In this document: positions 1 through 12,397 of the stretch, in pieces
How the letters are laid out: each line of letters begins with the position of its first letter
Numbering within the stretch: the stretch's first letter is position 1
Assembly (NCBI RefSeq): GCF_003711515.1
Contig: NW_021167080.1
Span: 442,430-506,429 of the forward strand
Length of the DNA stretch: 64,000 bases
Direction: 5' to 3'
Source of the DNA: Sodiomyces alkalinus F11
Taxonomy: Eukaryota > Ascomycota > Sordariomycetes > Glomerellales > Plectosphaerellaceae
Notes under the pieces: generated by a model
Database searches by the model: none
The model's input: only the letters and a program-made list of their open reading frames with translations
What the model was told of the DNA's origin: nothing
Position numbers and translations under genes: made by a program

Positions 1-905
1 GTAATAGGTCTAATAGCTTTTAACCCGTCTTCTGCCTAATAATCCGCGCTTAATAGCTCTAAAACGCCTATATATTTATAGTGTATTATCGCTATTTTCT
101 AGCTTATAACCTAGCTATCTATATCCTTAGGTATAGCCTTTATAGGCGTAGTGTATTATCGATACAGGACTAAGGCTTCCTTATAGAGGTTTATAGGGGT
201 TAGTCCTATATACGTGTATAGGAGAGTAATCTAAGCCTATACGTTATTTATAGTATTATCCTAAACTAGGCGAGGAGGCTATATAATATAGTATAGACGG
301 TCCCTTTATCATAGGAGTATACCTTATTAAACTCCTTCTACTACGCGTTATAGTCTGCCTTTTCCTCACGGTATACGCGGTAATCTTATAGGTAGCGCGT
401 ACGCCCCTTTTTAAAGAGGTCGTTAATAGACATAGGCGTCCTAGTCATTAGTTCTTTCGTTACGGCTATAGTCGTAACCTTCCGGCGGGCGGCCGTCTTC
501 TTCTTACCGGCGGCCGTGGCTTCTATAATAGCGGCCGTAATAATAGCGGCGTCCGTGGCGTCCGTGGCCTTATCGCCCTCTAGCGTAATAGTGGAAAACG
601 GAGTAGCCGTGGCCTCCTCCGCCACGTTAAGGTCTATAATAAGGGCCTCGTATTTACGGATATTAGGCGGCGTAGGTATAAGGAAGAGATAGACGTTAGC
701 CTTCTTATCGCTTAGCTTTAGATTAAGATAGTTATTCTAGTAGGAGGTAGATTTACCGCGTACGGCGCGCTCCTATACTACCTAATCCCTTTAGTTAATA
801 AGGGTAATAGCGGCCACCTTCTATTCGGCGTAAGATACGTTAGAAGATATCTTTACTAGTTTATCGGTTAGTTAATTAATAGGTAGGTTAATTAATCTCT
901 TAATT
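1..905 (-). pseudogene. RIP-altered coding remnant, unidentified
   Basis: Read on the minus strand from about 850 down to 1, one frame stays open over long stretches. The only breaks are TAG or TAA codons of the kind RIP makes from Trp and Gln. The longest unbroken piece (625-386) holds a Thr/Ala-rich stretch, a basic cluster (GKKKTAARRK) and then SINDLFKKGRTRYL. I do not recognise the protein. Its position at the edge of transposon debris and its RIP load suggest a gag-like or other element-borne ORF, but no zinc knuckle, protease or polymerase motif is visible. The reading frame runs off the left edge of the window. The 79-codon ORF itself is probably just a gap between RIP stops rather than a real gene. 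Confidence 0.35.
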
Positions 906-1129
906 ACTCTAATTAGGTCGATAATAATTATTTAAGAGTATTTATATAGATATAATTACTTCTTTATAGTAGAATTAGAGTAGCCTTATTAATATCTATC
1001 GTTTAGCGTTATAAACCGGGCTTATAACTATTATATATTAAAAAGCACTTAGATTATTAACTTAGTAGAGCAGAAATCTCGTGTATATATATTATTATTA
1101 TTAATATTATTATTATTATTATTAATCTT
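906..1129. repeat. AT-rich spacer with ATT microsatellite
   Basis: This is low-complexity A/T-rich DNA with no readable coding frame. It ends in an imperfect (ATT)n tract at about 1091-1125. I see no other structure in it. Confidence 0.6.
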
Positions 1130-2715
1130 ACTCCGCTATCCTGACTAATCTATAGGAGCCTTCCTAGGCTACGCGGTCCTTCTCGGGTGGCTATAGAGGG
1201 GAAAACCTTTATACACTTCCTTAGGTGGAGAGGTACCGCTACGGGGCCGATATAGCCCCGGTTCTTCCCCGTTATATATCTGGATCTTACCTCTAGGCTA
1301 ATAGCTAACGGGAAGTAAAGCAGGCTAGTAGTTAGGTAAGTTAGCCTAAGCTAATCTGTATCGGTGGAGCGGGGGGCCGAGGGGCGCTACCGCGCTCCCG
1401 CTATATAGCGGCTATAGCTCTTTAGCCTTAGTCTCCCTGCGTCCCTTAAGGATTATGCCTTTTATGCCTTCTATTCGGTTAATAAAAAGAGTAAGGGGAT
1501 AAACGCCTCTTACCTCCCTTAGGTAGGTTCCTGCTATATCCGGCGGTAAGTAGGGGGGATAAGGCTCTACCCTATTATAAGAATCAGATAGTTAATATCC
1601 CCTAAGGCCTTTATGCCTTAATCCTCCCTCTTCCTCCTATAACGCTAACGATTTCGTTATAGGTTTCCTCCCGATTTATTCCCGCTTACAGTCTTATAGG
1701 TTTATCGTTACGGCTTATACTAATTAGTAAACCCCTTTAGAATTCTTATTATTTTCCTCTTATAGTTTTACTATAAGTGTCTCGCGGGTAGGGTTATAGT
1801 AGCGTAGTAGCGTGGGGTTAACTAGGTAGTATAGTAACGATCTATATATATATAAGTAATTAATAGTAGTAGCTTAATATAAGTTCTTTTCGTGGCGTAG
1901 TAATACCTTTACGGTAGCGTGCTAATAGTCGTGGATATCTTCTCCTAATAATAATACTAATACTAATAATAATCGTAACCGTTACAAAAAAGGCTTAATC
2001 CGGGTTATACCGTATATAAACCCCGGGGGTATTAAGGCGGTACCGTAGTAGCCAACTTAGGGTAGTTATATATATTATAGTAAGCGCTTAGGTATATACC
2101 TAGATAACGTAGAGGCTTACTCTAATACTATAGAAACTAGTATAGCCTATTTTTAATATACTAATAGCCGGCGTCTATATAAGGATATAAGTCGTGCTAA
2201 TACCGCTATACTGCTATAGGTATACCGTAGTAGTATATCCTAATTATCTCAATAGGTCCCCTCCGCTACTAAAAAGCAGTAATAGCGTTTTATAGATGTT
2301 TATAATATATATATAGCGGTAAAGGCCGCTAATAGTAACGGTATCGTTACTATAAGCGTCCCCCTTTAATACCGTGGTAGTCCCCTGCTAATAAGTTTTT
2401 AGGCTAAGGAGCGCCTAAGGATAGCGTCCCGGTCTTTTAGCCGGGCCCTAAACCGGGTATTACCTTCCGGCCGCGGCCGTAGCGGCACCGCGTTAACGGA
2501 GGTATAGGAGTTATCTCACTAGATAAAGCGTCTAGAGGGTAAGATAGACCTAATTTTAGAATACCTTATAGGTAGCCTCCTTTCGGCCCTATTACGGCCC
2601 CTAGCGGTAGTGGTTAGCTAATTAGTCCCTATAGGACCTTAAGTACGTTAAGAGTAGTATTAGCACTACTAAAGGCAATAAAGACGATAGTAACTAGTAG
2701 CGCCCTATTAGTGCT
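1130..2715. other. RIP-altered DNA of unknown origin next to LINE A 3' end
   Basis: This stretch is strongly depleted in CpA and TpG and contains no recognisable protein motif on either strand. It lies immediately beyond the point (about 2716) where the minus-strand LINE A copy stops matching the LINE A tail at 32228-32760. It could be a long LINE A 3' region, or a separate degraded repeat with no second copy in the window. A CTA/TAA-rich patch lies at about 1949-1972. I cannot assign a function. Confidence 0.4.
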
Positions 2716-5700
2716 AAGCTAATACCGCCGGGGTCCCGGCTTATAGGACTCTTATTAACTATCCACTAGTATATTATACTATTCTATCCCCGCTCCGGTC
2801 TTACTTCGGTATTATCTTTATTTTCGTAGGCTGTATAACTTTAATGGTAAGGCGAAAGTCCTTAAGCCTTTTCCGTTATAGAAACCACTTATCTATTATC
2901 CCGGCTTTAGTATTATAATCTAGTATATTGTATAGATCTCCTCTAGTCGTAAGTAGTCTCCCTATGGCACCGAAAAGCTCTTTACGCTCTTTCTCGGTTA
3001 TATCCTAGTATTAGTGTATTACGTGCTCCGTTATTTCTGCCCCCCTATTACTATAAGGGCACTTTATTATTAGAAATCCCGGTACCCTTACTTTTACTAA
3101 GAAGGCTTATAGGCCTAGCTTTTCTAATCTAATTTAGGTAAGTACGGTACTTTATAGCTTTAGGAGTCTTTTATATTTCCGGAGGGAGCGTTATATCGGG
3201 GGGCGGCTTAGTGCCGCTACGGTATAGGTATAGGGCCTCCGTGCCTCTGCCTAGGTTTAACCCTATTCCCTTATAAGGGCTTTCCTCGGGGCCGCGTTTC
3301 CGGCCTAGGTTATTAGGGCGTTAAGTTAGGCTATCTACGCGAGGGCCGTATAGGTCCTATAATACCGATTCGGTGCTATTAGAGCTCTCGCTACGGCGTA
3401 TACTCCGGCTAATATCTTATCTTCGGTTCCCTCCTTTTATATCCGGCGGACTTTCCGGGCACTTAGGCTTAACAGGTATAGGTTAAGGGGGGGATAAAGG
3501 TCTTTTTTTTTTTGACCCTAACCGGCGTGGCTTTATAGGCTCTAGCTACTAACCGGAGGCACCGGTTCTATACCGTTATAAGTGCTATTATAAGGCTATA
3601 CTAGTGGCCGGCCCTTATCATATAGACGGTTAAGGCGTAATAGACGATTACTAGTCGTATTACTATAAGGTATAGTTTTCTTATATCTATAAAGCTATAC
3701 CCCTATATTACCACGCTAAGTCTTAAGAGGGCGTATATTTAGGTAGCTAGTCGGCTTTTTACCTCTTTAGTATTTTATCGGAAGTCAAGCTTTCTATTAA
3801 GCTAAACGCTTAGGAGCCTTATCGCCTCCGTTACCGGTACCGAAATAGTATTAAGGGGAAGCGGGGTAGGTAAAGGTTAGCGTGACTTCGTGAAAAGGAT
3901 ATAGATACACTTAGCTAGTTCGAATTATAGTCCGCTTGCTATCTCCTAGTTTAGGTATATCCGTTACGCGGCGGCGAGGCGGTACTATATTTATACCTCC
4001 GTCCTACTAAAGGCGATAATATTCGTGTTATCGGTAAAACCTACTACTATTATTTTAGGGACCCTTTTTAGTTTTTTATATAGGGTAAAGATATAGAGGA
4101 TAAAGAAGATAGGAGAGATCGGGGAGTTTTACGGTACCCCCCCTAAAGATGCCGCGGGGGGGCTATTTCGCTATTAAGTAATAGCTAAGCTATACGGTCT
4201 TAAAGGAAGCTACTACTTAGGGTAGTAAGCTATCGGGGGAAGCCTTTCCTTTTAAGTACCTTAAGGAGGCGAGGGTAGGGGATAGTATCGAATACTCCTT
4301 TAATATCTAGTTAGAGTATTAAAGCGGTGCCGTTATAGGCCTAACTCGCCCTTATAGCCTTTATAACTCTTTATACTACTATCTTTATACTTCGCCCTAT
4401 CCAGTTACCTATCTATCCCTCCGGGAGGAGCTAATACTCCTCCGTTATAGTAATATTCGGTCGGCTAGTATCCCCTTAAGGACCTTACCTATTATGCTAA
4501 GGAGTAATATTAGTCGTTAGCCCTTTACTATCCCGTAGTCGGCCGGCGGCTAGCCTTTTTTCTTAAGGACTACTATAATAGCGTAACAGTACCTCTTCGG
4601 GTAATAGCTTACTTTAAGGCACGCTATAAAGATAGCACTAAGTCTTTAGTATAGGGGGGGTCTATACGCTTTTAGGAGCCCTACTAGGAGTCTAGCGAGT
4701 CTTAGTACCGTTTAGGGTTTAGTCTTCTTAAGGCGCCCCTATATATCCGCTACAGTAATATCGTAGCGGATATCCTACCCCGGGGGAAGTTCCGCGCCTA
4801 AGGGCCTAGGGGCGGTAAGGAGGGGGGTTAGGAAGAACTTCCGGTTAAGGACTTCGTCTTTCTCTGCGTATATAGTTACCGGGTTATCGCTATTATCTTA
4901 GTATAGTAATAGTACTAATAAGGGGTCCGGCGGAGCTCCCCCTTTAGTTTATACCTGCTTTTATAGCCGCTAGAGGAGGCTATTATCCTTCCCGGTTAAG
5001 TAGAGTAAGTATTACTAGTATAGCCGCTTCGCTACTGCCACGGCCTTATCTAGGCACCTCTCCGCTTCCTAGAACTTATCCTATCGGTTCCGGGACTTCC
5101 TAGATATATATCTATAGTAAAGGCGCCTCGCTTCCTAGGTAAGGGCGGTTAGCTCCGCGTTTTACTAAGGAGTAAATAGGCGTTTAGGAGTGCCCCTATT
5201 GCGGCGCGGCACGGCCTTATCGGCTAGGGTTATAAGGTCCTCTATTAGGTTATTTAGTGCTAAGTCGATATCTCCTAGTATTATACGGGGGCCGGTCTAC
5301 TATAATTACGTAACGGCCAGCTAAAGGACCTATAAAGGGTTAAAGTCTGTTTAGACCTAGTAGGGCCCGGCTAGGTTCTATAGTAGTATTATCGCGGTAA
5401 TCGGCGTAGTATCCGTCTCTATAAGGATTCGGGCTATTTATAAATAGTAATTTAACCCGATAACGGTCTTATCCGGGCCGCTAAAATCGTAGCGGAGCCC
5501 CTATATTACCTATATAACGTTAATAGTACTAGCACGCCGGCCCGGGCGGTACTATATAGTTATTCCGGGGGGGGTTACTAGGTCTAGGTTCTATTAAGTC
5601 GTAAGGCTAAGCAGGGTATCGGCTCGGGGGTAATACCGCGGTAGCTATAACTATAGGGGGTAATATAGGTTAAAGTCCCCTATATAGACGTATCGGCCCC

Positions 5701-6000
5701 GTAGTAGTACTATATTAAATATATCTTATAAGAGCGTATTTAAGGGATCCTAGCTAACTAGTAGTTCTCTAAGTAGATCGATTAGATTATAAGGGTATTA
5801 TCTCCGGTTCTAAATATAACCGTGTAGGTATCGTGGTAGGCCCGCTATATCTATATATATCAGGTGTGTCTTTTATAGATATATAAGAGGGTATAGCCTC
5901 CTCCTTAGATTAGCCGGTATACCCCTTAGGAGGGGTAGGCGGGGCTTTTCGTGAAACGGTTAAGGCCGGGTTCCTATATCGCTATCACGTTATACTCGGC
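2716..6000 (-). pseudogene. LINE A ORF2 (endonuclease + reverse transcriptase), RIP-inactivated
   Basis: The endonuclease part is at about 5950-5180, with a VIQEPGLN block near its start, as in the endonuclease/exonuclease/phosphatase fold of Tad-like elements. The reverse transcriptase follows. A conserved block near 4620-4450 reads IVVLKKKG and then SIIGKVL. The catalytic box near 4075-4030 reads FTDNTN where FTDDTN is expected, so the second Asp is lost by GAT to AAT. The C-terminal end near 2880-2720 matches the tail copy at 32590-32760 and ends close to a KPGP segment. Trp and Gln stops are frequent. Family assignment is firm; exact ends are not. Confidence 0.75.
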
Positions 6001-6399
6001 GCGGTATTGGAGCGGTAGCTCCTGCCGTACCTAACTCCTCCCTATATTCTACGAAAGGATATGGATTTCTATTAATTAGAGGGGGGGGGGTTAAGACGAC
6101 GTGCCCGGTATAACCGGGGTCTAGCTCTAGGGTTCCTACTACGGTGCCTTACTAGCCCCGCGGGGGACTATATAGGCGCTTATCGGGCCTAGTATCGGGG
6201 AGCCCTCCTATTCTCTAGTCCTTTTCGGGGGCCGACCCCTACCCCTATAAAGGGGTCGGTCCTAGTCCTAGACGATAATAATCGGGGGGAAGATCTACGG
6301 CTACCGCGGGTATACCGCTTCGGTCTAACGGGTAATATTAAAGTCCCTGGCTCAGTACTTATTCGCTTCACGGGTCTTCTTAGTCTCTTTCTTTAGTAA

Positions 6400-7640
6400 T
6401 CGGTATAAATTGTTAAAGGTATTATAATCTCCGGTATAGACGGCGTAGTGGCGGGGGCGCCTAGGTTTTATAGCTTTATAGTATCTTAGGCCTCATAAGT
6501 ACGCTAAATCGGGCTTAGTGTAGTAGCGGTATACCGTCTCCGTTATAGGGTAGCCGTTCGCCCGGTAGCTAAAGTATAGGCACTTATAATACCTTAGGGG
6601 GCTAAGGTTAGGATTATATAGCTTATAGATATAGCTGCCCCCCTTAAAGAGGAGGGTATTCCGGATAAGGCTTATTACCCCTTCCGGCGAAGCCGATTCG
6701 ATAAGGAGAAGCGTTACCCTACCGGTGCCATAGTAGGGTACCCGTCATTATACTTAGATAATTTTTACCTCGGGGTTTATATCTTATAGGGATACTAATA
6801 GGTCTTTTTCGGATAGGGTATTAAGGGCCTCCCGGGGGATAGCCTTAACTAGTACAGGGTAGGTATATACGGCTAGGGTAGCTCTTTTACTAAAGGCCTT
6901 CTCGACCTATTATTCCTTATAGGTAGCTTATTATTATACCTTTTCGGTAAAGGTAAGGTAAATACCTCCGCTTAGTAGCTTCCGTGCCGCTACGGTATCG
7001 TGTCGGGTAGTTATAACGTTTATAGCTTAGATAATTTCCTTCGGGGTCCTGGCTTTAAGGGGCTAGTCTTCGGGGAGGGTTCCTTAACGGATAATTAGTT
7101 CCCGGTAATACCTAGCGGGGATTACTTTAAGGGGGGCGGGGTCCTATAGCGGTACCGCTACGGGAGCCCGGGCTATAATATTAGCCTAGGTCTTTTTCGT
7201 GCCGCCTATTCCTTTTCGGAGTTCCTCTCGGATAATATAATAAATAGTAGCGTATAAGTATACTAGCGGTATCGCGCCGGTATCCTTATAAGTACTATGT
7301 ATCGTGATTAGTTCCTTTACTAGCTCTATAACCTATTCGATCGTATTCCTATTAGCTAGTAGGGCCTAAATTTCTATCTTAATCTTAGTTACTCTTAGTT
7401 TCGGGGGGGCGTGGTGGTCCCCTTTTAGTCTTATATCGGTTCCGCGCTACGTCCTGTTACGGGCCAGGGGGGGAACGCTTATATTATAAGAAGTAAGTCT
7501 ATTACGAATTCTGCGTAGTCGAGGTTAGGATAATACCATCCTATATTTCTTCCGGCTATACTATAGCGCCGGTATTATAGTATCGCTATAATAGTATCCC
7601 GGGAAGGAGGCGGTGGTTATAATCTCCGTCTCGGTGGTTT
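6400..7640 (-). pseudogene. LINE A ORF1 (gag-like, zinc knuckles), RIP-inactivated
   Basis: ORF1 proteins of Tad-type LINEs bind element RNA and form the ribonucleoprotein used in target-primed reverse transcription. The sign here is the minus-strand knuckle region at about 6592-6489. It reads RCYKCLYF followed by a His/Cys-spaced segment ending in a KPxxAYL-like string, with several expected Cys replaced by Tyr through TGT/TGC to TAT/TAC changes. Upstream sequence matches 33560-34640 in the plus copy. Multiple stops break the frame. The start codon is not preserved and the limits are approximate. Confidence 0.65.
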
Positions 7641-7683
7641 TATCGATTTTACTTCTATTACGCGCCCGTGGTTAATAGGCGTG

Positions 7684-7935
7684 TCGATTCTAGATAATAT
7701 ATATTATATTAAGTTATACATAAGAGAGTCTCTTATACCCTTAATTTAGGTGGTAAAGACTCTATCATAGGTACTAAGTTATTTAGATCCTATCCGGTCT
7801 TTTCCGGTATCCGCCCCTATTATATCCTAATACCCGAGGTCCCCGATATCCAAAGCCCTTAGTCATAGCGTGGATCCTCCCTGGATCCCCTATAGACCAC
7901 GTTATAGTCCGTGTGCCTATACGACAAAATTACCC
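7684..7935 (-). repeat. Dispersed repeat D, probable LTR fragment (copy 1)
   Basis: About 250 bp whose reverse complement matches 42771-43005. Shared landmarks include a GGGGTAATTTTGTCGTATAGG-type start, a GGATCTAAATAA block and a TATAACTTAATATAATATA end. A GGGTAA...CGT start and an AT-rich end are common in fungal LTRs, so an LTR fragment is likely, but no internal element is attached to either copy. Confidence 0.55.
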
Positions 7936-8465
7936 CACCACTATATTACTACTACAATCGTCGAGGTCCTCTATACACCTTATTACTTACTAATATTAGT
8001 AGTAGGTATATATTCTAGGTACAGGAAAAAAAGCTCTTTCGAATAATATAAGCAGTAGTTTATATACTACCCTCTATATTAAATTATAGCATTAATACTA
8101 CGTAGTATACTAGCTAGTAGGCTTTATATAAGATTCTATTTAAACTCCTCCTATACTATAAACACGGTGTATATAAATTATTCTAATACTTCGATATTGG
8201 TTTTTATACCCTAGAGGCTTAGTTCCTTCTCATAAATACATTCCTTTATTAATTTCTATAGGGTTTTATAGGGTTAAAGTTAGGAGAATATCTATAATTT
8301 CTACCCTATTTTCTTAAGCCTATAGGGGTACCTATTTTAATACTATGTATATATTATATATATAGGCATTATATTAGACGAGTATATTACCTAGATTATA
8401 AATAGCTAGAAGCTAACCTTAAAGGTAGGAGGATAGAGAGTTATTATAAAGTATAATATAGTCGA
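7936..8465. other. AT-rich debris, nothing recognised
   Basis: A strongly A/T-biased stretch with no coding frame and no match to other parts of the window that I can see. Confidence 0.4.
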
Positions 8466-8941
8466 GTATGTTCAGGGAAACTGACTCGAAATTAGTGTGG
8501 AGCCACTGTACCCTTAGTAATCGGGGTGGACACCTGTAGAATCTTCACTATACAAATTACGGTGGCAGGAGTTCCCTAACGGTCGAGGATTTTGGACACA
8601 GTTATACAGACAGATCTACAGATTTATAAGCCTTAATTCAATCAACAGATTAACTGACCTATTACTATTCTTCTACGTTATTATTACGGTTACGCTATAT
8701 CTAATAATTAAGAGTCTTATATACTATCGATAATCTATCCTTTTACCTATAGAACTACCGATTAAGAGCTATCTAAGCCGAGCCGGTATAGCGAACCTTA
8801 CCGAATCTATTACGGCTTAAAGAAGCCAACCTACGATCTAGATTATAGTTCTGTAAGATCTCCGGGGTTAATACTATACAAAGTTATACCTAAAGCTACT
8901 AGACCTTCTAGTAACGAAGTGACGACGTGACGGCTACGGCC
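8466..8941 (+). mobile_element. Fragment of LTR element G (LTR end and leader)
   Basis: This fragment matches the LTR end and leader of element G at about 53560-53990. Shared landmarks are a GGGTGGACxCxTGxAGAATC block, CACTATA-(C/T)A, ACGGTGG(C/T)AG and TTCCCTAACGGTC, then an ATTAAGAGTCTTA block about 150 bp later. Most of 8470-8640 keeps CA and TG dinucleotides, so it is less RIP-altered than its surroundings. It stops at 8941, where the poly(T) of the LINE B 3' end begins, which suggests that LINE B inserted into it. Confidence 0.55.
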
Positions 8942-9556
8942 TTTTTTTCTTTTTTTTTTTTATTCATTTCGCGCATACAGCCCTAAAGCTATGGCGCGGC
9001 GCCTTTTGCCCTATAGGCTCGAGGCTAGAATAAACTATAGTAAGGAGTGGAGTAGTAATAAACAAAGGAAATCCTCCGTAACAGTCTGCCTAATATACTG
9101 AAAAACAGGTAAAAAACCAAAACAGAAAACTAGACCGCAGGATCCGAGGTTTACGCCCTATAACACTCCGCCGAGGCTATTTTAGTAGCTAAAAGATAGG
9201 CCTCTAAGGCCTGTATACCTCTTTTAGTACCGAATAATAGCGGCAGGGATAGCGGTAGGCCTGCTAGGGCTTCCCGCAGGGCTTTTCGTTCGTTTTTATA
9301 AAAAGGGCAAGAAAGGATAAGGTGGGCTGTATTCTGTATAGGGGAGCCGGGACAGGAATAGCAGTCGGTACCGCTGTTTCGGGCCCTCTTTTAGTGGGAT
9401 TTTAGGTATCCGAAGCCGGTTTTTAACTGAATAAAAGCCGACTTTACCCACCTAGGGCCCTGTATCGGCAGTGACAGTGGTTTTCGGGAAAAGCTGAGGT
9501 TATCTCGGACTAGGCGCCTATAAAGGCGGCCTAAACGCACCGATTTACCCCTATTC
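8942..9556 (-). mobile_element. LINE B 3'-end fragment (5'-truncated)
   Basis: This is a minus-strand fragment of the LINE B family. It begins with the T-rich complement of a poly(A) tail (8942-8962), then the 3' untranslated part and the ORF2 C-terminus. It matches 54711-55320 and the complement of 42060-42653. The match stops near 9556, so this is a typical 5'-truncated LINE insertion of about 0.6 kb. The ORF2 end retains the C-terminal cysteine-rich region but is broken by RIP stops. Confidence 0.75.
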
Positions 9557-9979
9557 TCCGCCGACGGCTACGGTCTATAACGTCCGAAATAAACTAACCT
9601 TAAAGATAATCCCCTTTTTCTTAAACTAGCCTTAGAGCCTTACCCTAATTTCAATAACCTTATAACCCTTAATCCGACTATCCTACGTCCTATAGCAGAT
9701 CTAACCACCGCCGGAACAGCCACCTAAATGGACCTCCACGGTAGACCTAATAACTGCCGGAACGGCCACGATAGCCTTAATTAATTTAACAACCACGCCG
9801 GCTACCGCACTAGATCTAACGACTACCGGAACGGCTACGAATACCCTTAACCTCTTTAACGGTTATCTACCTTCCGCGGCAGATCTAATAAGGTTACTAA
9901 CAAACTAATGTTAAACTCGGTGGCTGGGCTGAGGGTAGGTATGGGGCATAGTGTGGCGGAAAGTTGAGCTAAGGGTAGG
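9557..9979. repeat. Spacer with 69-bp tandem repeat
   Basis: Units beginning with AGATCT or AGACCT occur at 9697, 9743, 9812 and 9881. The last two spacings are exactly 69 bp and the first is 46 bp (one 23-bp step shorter). Each unit contains a variant of CCGGAACGGCCAC. A period of 69 bp is 23 codons, so the array may once have been coding. The last 80 bp before the copia LTR keep CA and TG dinucleotides and are little affected by RIP. Confidence 0.65.
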
Positions 9980-10233
9980 TGTTATGAAAACACAAGATCA
10001 ACCTAGCATGGTTACGTAAGGAGATTGCGTTAATTAAAGAGCTAGGATAGATATTTAGTTAGGACGATACGGGCCAGGGTACTTAAACAGAACGGTTTCC
10101 CTATATAAACACCGTTCGTTTAATATACCTACGCCCGAAAAGTCCACCGTTTTTATACCGATAATTTCCTATAGGACTAGTTATTAGACCACGGCTATAT
10201 AGGGCCGATATAGTTATACGTTATACGTTTATA
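9980..10233 (-). repeat. Copia 3' LTR
   Basis: A 254-bp direct repeat of 19228-19486. It matches the reverse complement of the plus-strand copia LTR at 47835-48084. In this orientation it begins TGTTATG and ends CGTTTATA. The central block carrying CGGTTTCCC and CACCGTTCGTTTAATATA is the best conserved part. Confidence 0.85.
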
Positions 10234-10249
10234 CTCCCCTTTAAATCGT

Positions 10250-12174
10250 TAGGTATCTAGGTAGTAGAGAAGCGACGATTTAACTAACATTAACTAGTAA
10301 ACCTATAATATCTGTTCTATCTTAAGGAGGTCCTTAAAGTAGTTAAACGGCCCTGGTTATAAAGGTTTTATAAAGCTGTCGGCGGGGTTATTAGCGCTCT
10401 TAATATATTCGATCTTAACCTCCTTATAGTCTATAGCGTTAAAGACGTAGGAGTGGTTAAGTAACGTAAACTTACTACGATTAGAACGCTCTGACTTCGC
10501 GATAGCGCTAGTATTATCGACTTTAATTGTGCTGGGGTTATTAACGTCCTCGCTAAGCTCTTATAGAAGGTGTCGTATCTATTAAGCAGTTTATACTACA
10601 TTGCTAAGGGCGTAGAACTCGGCTTTAGGTGTAGATTTTATAACGCGAGCCTAGCGTTTAGAAGACCAGGTAACTAGAGCTCTAGCTATAAAGAAGACCT
10701 TTCTAGTAGTTGATTTTACGCCTTTAGCGTTAGCAAAGCTTAAGTCTAAAGCTCTATAAAGTCCTAGGCTATTACCTATAGTAGGTTAGTAATCTCTATA
10801 GCGGAAGATAAGCCTGTTAGATAGGCGGCTATAAAGGTATCGTAGGATCCTTTTAATGCCGATAAGGTGGTTATCAAGGGGCGCGTGGCTAAAACGCTCC
10901 TAAAAGGAGGCAGCGTAGATAATATTAGGTCTTATTAGGCACGCTAGGTATAACAGTTTCCCTGTAACTTTACGGTATAGGGCATATTTCTTTTTGTCTA
11001 GCGGTACGATAGTGATATTATTAGTTCCGGGCCTGGGGGCAGCTTTAGTTCCGCTGCCTATAGCGGTAGCGTTGGTTCCTCTACCTATAGCGGTAACGAG
11101 GTGGTTTAGATTTATTAGTATGGTTACTAATCTTATAGTGGTGTAGTTAAGTTCCTCGAGGGCCTCCGCGACGTTAGCGTCTTATATAATTACGGTTATT
11201 TTACGGGTGGTATCTTATTAAATACGGACTCTAAGGAAGTAGTCGGCGAGGCCTAGATCGATAATATTAAGGTGTTTAGCGAGTTAGTTAAATAGCTAGG
11301 GGGTTACTATAGGAGGGCCGGTAACGAGGAAGTCGTTAATATACGTGGAGACAATAACGCTGATAGTAGCGTTACGATAAATCGCAGGATTAGAAAGTAG
11401 TGGTTTATAACCGAGGATATCTAGCTCCTTACGAAGCCGTTATTACTACTAGTAGCCTCCCTGCTTAAGGCCGTAGAGGGCTTTACGGAGGCGTATAAGG
11501 AGGTTAGGATACTAGCCGAGTTAAGTTACGAGGTGTTAATATCGGGGGTCCTGGAAGAAGTCTGATAGTATATCGAACTGTCTTATATAGACCTATTCCT
11601 TAAGGTCGCCGTGGAGATAAGCGCCGATAACGTTAAGCTAGCGAATAGGCTATCCGTTAATCGTTATAAGGGCTATAATAATATGCTACGAGGCTGCTTT
11701 AATAGTAGAGGCGTATATATTATAGTAGTCGATTCTATACCGTTATTAGAAGCCCCTGGCGATTACCCTAGCTTTACGTTTTTCGAGGAGGCACTTTTCC
11801 TTCTTATATTTTAGCACGATCTTTATAGTTAACCTATAATTACGTTATTGCTTTAGGAGGGGTTTAAAGGAGAGGGCACCGTAACTAATAAGACTACAGA
11901 TCTTATCGTAAATAGCCTCCTTCTAAAAGGGCTAGTCGGCTAGTCGGCGTGCCTCTGCTACGCTTTTAGGGTTCTGGGTAGTCTATTAGTCGCCCTTATT
12001 ATTAGTAGGCGAGGGTCCGGCGAAAAACTTACGTAGCCATTAGATCTTAGCGGGGTCGATAGTGGCGGGTGGTTCCTTAGCTGTGAAGGTGGCTTCTAGG
12101 GATACCTCGTACTCCTCTAGGTTAACTATTAGTTCTATAGCATGCTGCGAATGGTTATTAAGGCGTTATAGGTC
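10250..12174 (-). pseudogene. Copia reverse transcriptase and RNase H, RIP-inactivated
   Basis: The minus strand reads the C-terminal half of a copia polyprotein. KALYGLKQGG lies at about 11490-11455 and the polymerase box at 11343-11332 reads YIND where copia has Y(V/I)DD, with Asp to Asn by GAC to AAC after a T. RNase H signs follow: a FANAKGVKS-like segment, ALVTWSSKR, STPKAEFYAL and NPADSFIKPL near the end. Stops at Trp and Gln positions occur throughout. The N-terminal part of the reverse transcriptase is separated from integrase by the nested element at 12175-15777; both parts share the AGGTC duplication. Confidence 0.85.
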
Positions 12175-12397
12175 TGTCAAGGAATAGGCTATAATACCAG
12201 GGAAAAGATACACCGTAACGGATAGTATGGTTCGGACTTAATAGTCGTATATTATCAAAACTTTAACTTAAGGAGGAAAAGGGGACTTTTCCCCCTCTAC
12301 GCTAACGTGGTAATTTAGTCTCGCCGAATACTTAGCCATCTAAGCGTATCTCCGATCCTATATAGTGCTAATCTATAGTGCTACTTAGTTCCTTATA
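12175..12397 (-). repeat. LTR of the nested gag-protease element (3' LTR)
   Basis: A 223-bp terminal repeat starting TGTCAAGGAA and ending TTCCTTATA, nearly inverted ends typical of LTRs after RIP of the final CA. It is a direct repeat of 15546-15777 and is preceded by the duplicated target AGGTC. Confidence 0.85.

Larger units (their letters stand above)
2716..7683 (-). mobile_element. LINE A, Tad-type non-LTR retrotransposon, minus-strand copy
   Basis: This is a RIP-killed non-LTR retrotransposon read from 7683 down to 2716. The order is an ORF1 with a cysteine-knuckle region, then an ORF2 with apurinic-type endonuclease and reverse transcriptase, as in the Tad1 group of fungal LINEs. It matches the plus-strand LINE A copy at 33421-36275 over ORF1 and endonuclease, and the tail fragment at 32228-32760 over the ORF2 C-terminus. 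Its 5' end is cut at about 7683, because the plus copy extends some 140 bp further. Repeat D abuts that end. No poly(A) tail or target-site duplication could be recognised. RIP stops occur throughout, so it is inactive. Confidence 0.8.
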
